Source: Nanobdellota archaeon
Lineage (GTDB): Archaea > Nanobdellota > Nanobdellia > Woesearchaeales > JAUYGA01
Length of the DNA: 6,457 nt
Reading direction: 5' to 3'
Assembly (NCBI GenBank): GCA_030690755.1
Contig: JAUYGA010000256.1
Coordinates: 1 to 6,457 of the forward strand
The position numbers were made by a program, and so were the translations under genes. Below the pieces are notes generated by a model. The model was not told the DNA's origin. It was given only the letters and a program-made list of their open reading frames with translations, and did not search any database. Shown here one piece after another: positions 3,051 through 6,457 of this stretch (positions are counted from its first letter, which is position 1; each line of letters opens with the position of its first letter).

Positions 3051-5929
3051 TATTTGAAATAACTTCTGAGCTTCTTAGCGGCATTTTTTCTTGTGAAAAC
3101 CTTTCCATAGTTTGTGTAATAATAAGCATATTGAGCATTAGTAACTAAGAAAAACCAATTATCATAATTTTTGTCAAGATACTTCTTCTTTTCTTTAAGT
3201 TTTTTCTTTTGTCTGCGTTGCGAACCTGTTTCAATCTCCACAGCAATTTTTTTATTGCCTGCGTTAAAAACAACATCAGGCTTCACTGTTTGGAATACCT
3301 TCGCCTTTGTATATTGGCTTAGGTATTCCTGCACTTGCATCACCATAAAGAAATGTTCTTCACTTTCGTTTTTTCTCGGTCGCGTGTAAAATTTCTCAAC
3401 CCGATTATGATTAAGTGGAATGTGTTTGTTCAGTTTATAGCCTTTAGACAAAAGAAATTCTTTATCTTCATTACTCAGGTCGCTTGCTTTGTAATATCCC
3501 TTGCTTTCATCAACTTTTATCGTTATTTTATTCTTATACTGAGGTATAGGTTCTTCCTTTATTTCATCAGGTTTTGTGGTTATTATCTTATGCTCTTTTT
3601 CAGAAGCAATAATTTTTATTTCTGAGTGCTCATTTTCCATAAGCAGAATTCCTTCACCTATTCCTGCTGTAAGCAATGTCTCTTTTTCTTTCTCGCTTAA
3701 ATGAAAGGTTTTCACAACATTGTCAATAACCGCTGGCTTCTGTCTCATCAGCAGATTATAGGCAGAATTGGCAAGGACAGCATTACCAGCTTTAGAAGCG
3801 ATTAAATCCGCTACATCTTGAGTAATAAGCAATAAGCCAAGATTGAATTTTCTGCACGTTTTAACGATTTCAAAGATATAGGTGGCACCTTCTGCTCTTT
3901 CAAGCATTGACCAAGCTTCATCTATGATTAGGACTTTTCTCTCCTTGTCCTGCTTCATTTTCATATATACATAATCGAGAATAAGGAACATTACGACTGG
4001 TTTCACTTGCTTAGGCATTTCTCCTATATTAAAGCATACGAATCTGTTGTCAAAGTCAATTTTTGTCTGCTTGTTCAGGAAAGCAAACACTCCATCAACA
4101 TACATACTCAATCGGTTCATCAACGAATTATAGGTCGGTTTTTCAATCACTGTTGCATGTTTTGACATTGACTCCAGCGCATTGAATAAGTCTGCTAATA
4201 TTGGTGGCTTTTTGCCCCAGGTCTTTCTGTCTTGCTTAATGCCTACTCTCTCATAAGTTATAGTTAATGCCTTATCCATTACTGATTTCTGAATATCAGA
4301 CATGTCGCCGAGCATTATCGGCATTAAATCCATTAAAGCAAGCCTTTTCTCTGCATAGTCGTGCCCCATTATGTCTAATGGGTTAATGATTGTTTCAGAC
4401 GTCCTTGATATGTTGATTATTTCTCCCTTGAATTTCTCTGTAAGCTTTGTATATTCTGATTGGGGGTCTACAATGATGACTTTTGTATCCGCCATAAACT
4501 GCCTTGAAATAAGCAGTTTTGAGAAATAGCTCTTGCCTGAGCCTGATGTTGCTAAAATTAAGCCATTTGGGTTTGTTAAATTGAATATGTCCTTTATTAT
4601 CGGAATTTTGTTTTTATTATTCCCAAACCACACACCCTTTTCCTCTACTTTCAAAAATTGAGATGTAAAGGGAAAGAAAGCAGACAATGCTTTTGTTGTG
4701 ATGTTTCTTTTTTCGTTAAGCTCATTCTCAGCAAAAGGGCATAATGATTTCAATGCCTGAGCCTGCCTGAACGATTGAATTTTTGGGATTATCATCAACG
4801 AATTAAGCTCTGCTTCCATTTTCTTCGTCAGCAAGTTTAAGTCATCAAGCTTTTTGGCTTTGCAGTTGATGTAGAATGAAACATCGAACAGTTTTTCTTC
4901 TCCTTTCTGCAATTCTTCAAGAATTTTCTTTGTGTCTTCATATTTTATCTCAAGAGAAGTGTTCAACAGCCCTTTAATTTTGGCGGAATATAGGTCTGCT
5001 CTTTGCTTCTGTAATTCTTTGTTAAGCATAATCATTGTTTTTTCTATCGGAAAAGGCTCAATATGCAGGCAGATGTCAATATCGCCGTCTGTTGTTATGA
5101 TCTTATCAAGAAATCCAGCTTCAACAATTCTCGGATAGCCTTCTGCATTGATTATTCTGTTCAATGTTCCGTCTGTTTTGATGTAATCAATGAAACAATC
5201 TATGTTTTTCGGGTAGATTATGTCAGAGCTGCTTAATGCGCTAATCACTATTTGCTTTAATTCATCTTTCTGAACAACTTCTGCCTGAAGATTTAATGCC
5301 TTAAGCCTTTCAAGAACAACTTTTATCTGAATTTCAATATTTGATGTTTCCTGTATTATGATGTAGAATGTTCTGTTTGCAACACCGCTTGTCTGCGATA
5401 AAATATGCTTTTTGTAATCCTCGTCTTTTATTGACTTCAAATGCAAATCAATATCTATTTTTTTGGTTTGAACAAGAATCTGTATCGGGAAATCCAGCGA
5501 ATTGAGAAATTTCTGAAATAAGATGATGATTGATTTCTGCTCTGTTCCTTCCCTAATCGCAAAATTAATCGGTTCAACCCTGATAGCCGCTACCTTCTTG
5601 TTATTTTTGATGTATAGGTACGAATCTAATTTTTTTAGAGAGAGATACTTCCGCATTTTCTCTTTTGACTTCTCGTCTTTCAGAGACATTTTTCTGAATT
5701 TAAAAAAAGCATATTGAGTTTTTAAGAAAGCTCCGAAGCTGAAAAACATAAACAAAACAGCAATCGTGCCAATAATGAAAGCTAAAACAATTTTTATCTC
5801 AATCATCATAGAAGTTTTGAATATGAAAAATATCGGCAAAAGCAACAAAGAATAACCAAGCTGTTCTGCGGTCAAACCAAAAACTATCTTTTCCTTATAT
5901 CTTAATTCTTGAGGTATTAAGTATGGCAT
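3050..5929 (-). CDS. virB4: VirB4-type secretion ATPase with N-terminal PrgI-like part and C-terminal nuclease-like domain
   Basis: This 959-aa protein is the probable motor of a type IV secretion-like transfer system at the cytoplasmic membrane. Residues 1-70 resemble PrgI: IPQELRYKEKIVFGLTAEQ then two hydrophobic segments (about 24-40 and 45-68) that would anchor it. Residues ~95-400 correspond to the VirB4/CagE N-terminal region. The ATPase core has Walker A ATSGSGKS at 460-467 (first Gly replaced by Ala), VDPQSEY at 487-493, Walker B VLIIDEAW at 666-673 and LLITQD at 700-705. The C-terminal ~110 residues (about 850-959) are not part of ordinary VirB4: they carry EH at 858-859, KPDVVF at 883-888, VEIETG at 897-902, a Lys/Arg-rich helix and FFLVTN, a PD-(D/E)xK-like pattern. 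The start is set by GAGGT (5935-5939) five bases upstream, overlapping the stop of the VirB6-like gene, so the two are translationally coupled. Function as an ATPase is confident; the role of the C-terminal domain is unknown. Confidence 0.93.
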   Translation of the reverse strand: MPYLIPQELRYKEKIVFGLTAEQLGYSLLLLPIFFIFKTSMMIEIKIVLAFIIGTIAVLFMFFSFGAFLKTQYAFFKFRKMSLKDEKSKEKMRKYLSLKKLDSYLYIKNNKKVAAIRVEPINFAIREGTEQKSIIILFQKFLNSLDFPIQILVQTKKIDIDLHLKSIKDEDYKKHILSQTSGVANRTFYIIIQETSNIEIQIKVVLERLKALNLQAEVVQKDELKQIVISALSSSDIIYPKNIDCFIDYIKTDGTLNRIINAEGYPRIVEAGFLDKIITTDGDIDICLHIEPFPIEKTMIMLNKELQKQRADLYSAKIKGLLNTSLEIKYEDTKKILEELQKGEEKLFDVSFYINCKAKKLDDLNLLTKKMEAELNSLMIIPKIQSFRQAQALKSLCPFAENELNEKRNITTKALSAFFPFTSQFLKVEEKGVWFGNNKNKIPIIKDIFNLTNPNGLILATSGSGKSYFSKLLISRQFMADTKVIIVDPQSEYTKLTEKFKGEIINISRTSETIINPLDIMGHDYAEKRLALMDLMPIMLGDMSDIQKSVMDKALTITYERVGIKQDRKTWGKKPPILADLFNALESMSKHATVIEKPTYNSLMNRLSMYVDGVFAFLNKQTKIDFDNRFVCFNIGEMPKQVKPVVMFLILDYVYMKMKQDKERKVLIIDEAWSMLERAEGATYIFEIVKTCRKFNLGLLLITQDVADLIASKAGNAVLANSAYNLLMRQKPAVIDNVVKTFHLSEKEKETLLTAGIGEGILLMENEHSEIKIIASEKEHKIITTKPDEIKEEPIPQYKNKITIKVDESKGYYKASDLSNEDKEFLLSKGYKLNKHIPLNHNRVEKFYTRPRKNESEEHFFMVMQVQEYLSQYTKAKVFQTVKPDVVFNAGNKKIAVEIETGSQRRQKKKLKEKKKYLDKNYDNWFFLVTNAQYAYYYTNYGKVFTRKNAAKKLRSYFK
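3053..3382 (-). other. Nuclease-like C-terminal domain of VirB4 (domain-level annotation)
   Basis: This segment codes for residues ~850-959. It shows E858-H859, D885, E898 and E900 in the pattern PD-x12-ExE, then a strongly basic helix and a hydrophobic strand. Spacing from D to the first E is identical to that of the stand-alone 120-aa protein at 329-691. The ExE ending, rather than ExK, leaves catalytic activity uncertain. An attached nuclease or DNA-binding domain would tie the ATPase to DNA handling rather than protein export, which is inference. Confidence 0.65.
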
Positions 5930-5932
5930 TTT

Positions 5933-6457
5933 TTACCTCAACCCGCTCAATCCGAGAGCGCTTTTTATCGTTACAAAATAAACCAAAGCAATAGTTGCAA
6001 TGTTGATTAACAAAAATCCGCAGATTAAAATCAGAATCTTATAATCAGTGAAACTTTGAACAATCTTTGAAATAGCAAGAATCATTATTGCCTGAAAGAA
6101 AGGCACGAAAAGAATCATCAAAATGACTGTTACGAGAAACTTGCCAATATCTTTTATTGGCGGAATAAAATAAGCAAAAATTCCCAATGTAAAAAAGATT
6201 AAACCAACAGACGCAAGAATATACCTCACTCCTAAAATCAATGATGTAACAAGCAAAGTCGCCAAGTAAGGAATGAGCAACATTATCTGCATTCCAACAC
6301 TGCCCTCCATTGTGATAGTAAAGAAAGAAGTATCAACACCGCTCAATATACCCTCTGCTAATGAAGAAGCAAGCCACAATACAGACGAATAGATAAAGAA
6401 ACTCGCCTGCACGAATACTATGAGAAAGAAAGCGTTTTTGAGCCAATCCTTCGCATG
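5933..6457 (-). CDS. VirB6/TrbL-like multi-spanning membrane protein (N-terminus beyond the window)
   Basis: The reading frame is open to the right edge, so 174 residues of the C-terminal part are seen. A GTG at 6412 could be read as a start, but the frame continues upstream as KDWLKNAFFLIVFVQ without a break and with membrane character, so that GTG is internal. About five membrane segments are visible, at visible residues ~9-33, 56-76, 79-98, 106-130 and 139-163, separated by short loops, one with TSFFTITMEGS. Such polytopic proteins, WLKN-type motif before the first segment, directly upstream of VirB4, form the inner-membrane channel of type IV secretion systems (VirB6/TrbL). Assignment rests on topology, the local motif and the neighbour, not on a catalytic signature. 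Its last codon and stop supply the SD for virB4, three bases away. Confidence 0.75.
   Translation of the reverse strand, partial: HAKDWLKNAFFLIVFVQASFFIYSSVLWLASSLAEGILSGVDTSFFTITMEGSVGMQIMLLIPYLATLLVTSLILGVRYILASVGLIFFTLGIFAYFIPPIKDIGKFLVTVILMILFVPFFQAIMILAISKIVQSFTDYKILILICGFLLINIATIALVYFVTIKSALGLSGLR
5935..5939 (-). promoter_or_regulatory. Ribosome binding site of virB4 inside the stop of the upstream gene
   Basis: GAGGT on the minus strand is made from the final Arg codon region and first base of the stop codon of the VirB6-like gene, five bases before the virB4 ATG. It decides the virB4 start and makes coupled translation of channel and motor likely. Confidence 0.65.

Noticed and set aside
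3171..5717. Several 64-96 aa plus-strand frames opposite virB4
   Set aside because: All lie inside a conserved 959-codon ATPase gene on the other strand and lack SDs or family features.
6410..6412. GTG as the start of a 159-aa membrane protein
   Set aside because: The frame continues upstream to the window edge with a membrane-protein pattern; there is no SD in front of the GTG.
1..6457. CRISPR array, tRNA or rRNA gene, integrase, transposase, or relaxase
   Set aside because: No regularly spaced repeats, no cloverleaf or rRNA-like sequence, and no protein with integrase, transposase or HUH-type motifs was seen on either strand.

Overview
The window looks like part of an archaeal mobile or integrated element. 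Three things point to an archaeon, most plausibly one with a small AT-rich genome such as a DPANN-type lineage or one of its plasmids. First, there are two BRE/TATA-type promoters (core AAAGTTTAAATA) and no convincing bacterial -35/-10 pairs. Second, one gene starts about 30 bases after its TATA box with no Shine-Dalgarno sequence, as in archaeal leaderless mRNAs. Third, a PrgI-like membrane module is fused to a VirB4 ATPase. The lineage is inference; no rRNA or core marker is present.

Layout from left to right. (1) At 1-691 a minus-strand cluster runs from a 120-aa nuclease-fold protein (PD...ExE motif), through a 93-aa staphylococcal-nuclease-like protein, into a third gene of which only the first codons are visible. 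(2) A 233-bp divergent control region (692-924) carries the same 12-bp BRE/TATA core on each strand and a small inverted repeat. (3) At 925-1905 (+) lies an AT-rich winged-helix protein, probably a regulator. (4) At 1945-2649 (-), convergent with it, is a DNA methyltransferase of the amino-MTase (N4C/N6A) superfamily whose motif order is permuted. (5) At 2704-2973 (-) is a small, very charged protein with two equally good in-frame start sites. (6) At 3050-5929 (-) is a 959-aa VirB4-type ATPase with an N-terminal PrgI-like part and a C-terminal nuclease-like extension. (7) At 5933-6457 (-) is the end of a multi-membrane-spanning VirB6/TrbL-like protein that runs off the right edge.

The right half reads as a DNA- or protein-transfer (type IV secretion-like) module: a membrane channel subunit translationally coupled to its motor ATPase, followed by a small accessory protein and a methyltransferase that could mark the element's DNA. 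The left half has two small nuclease-type proteins and a regulator. The most interesting link is that the VirB4 C-terminal extension and the separate 120-aa protein share an ungapped motif (EH ... PDV-x10-VExET) with identical spacing. A nuclease-like domain is therefore present both fused to the transfer motor and as a stand-alone gene. No relaxase, integrase, transposase, tRNA, rRNA or CRISPR array was seen.
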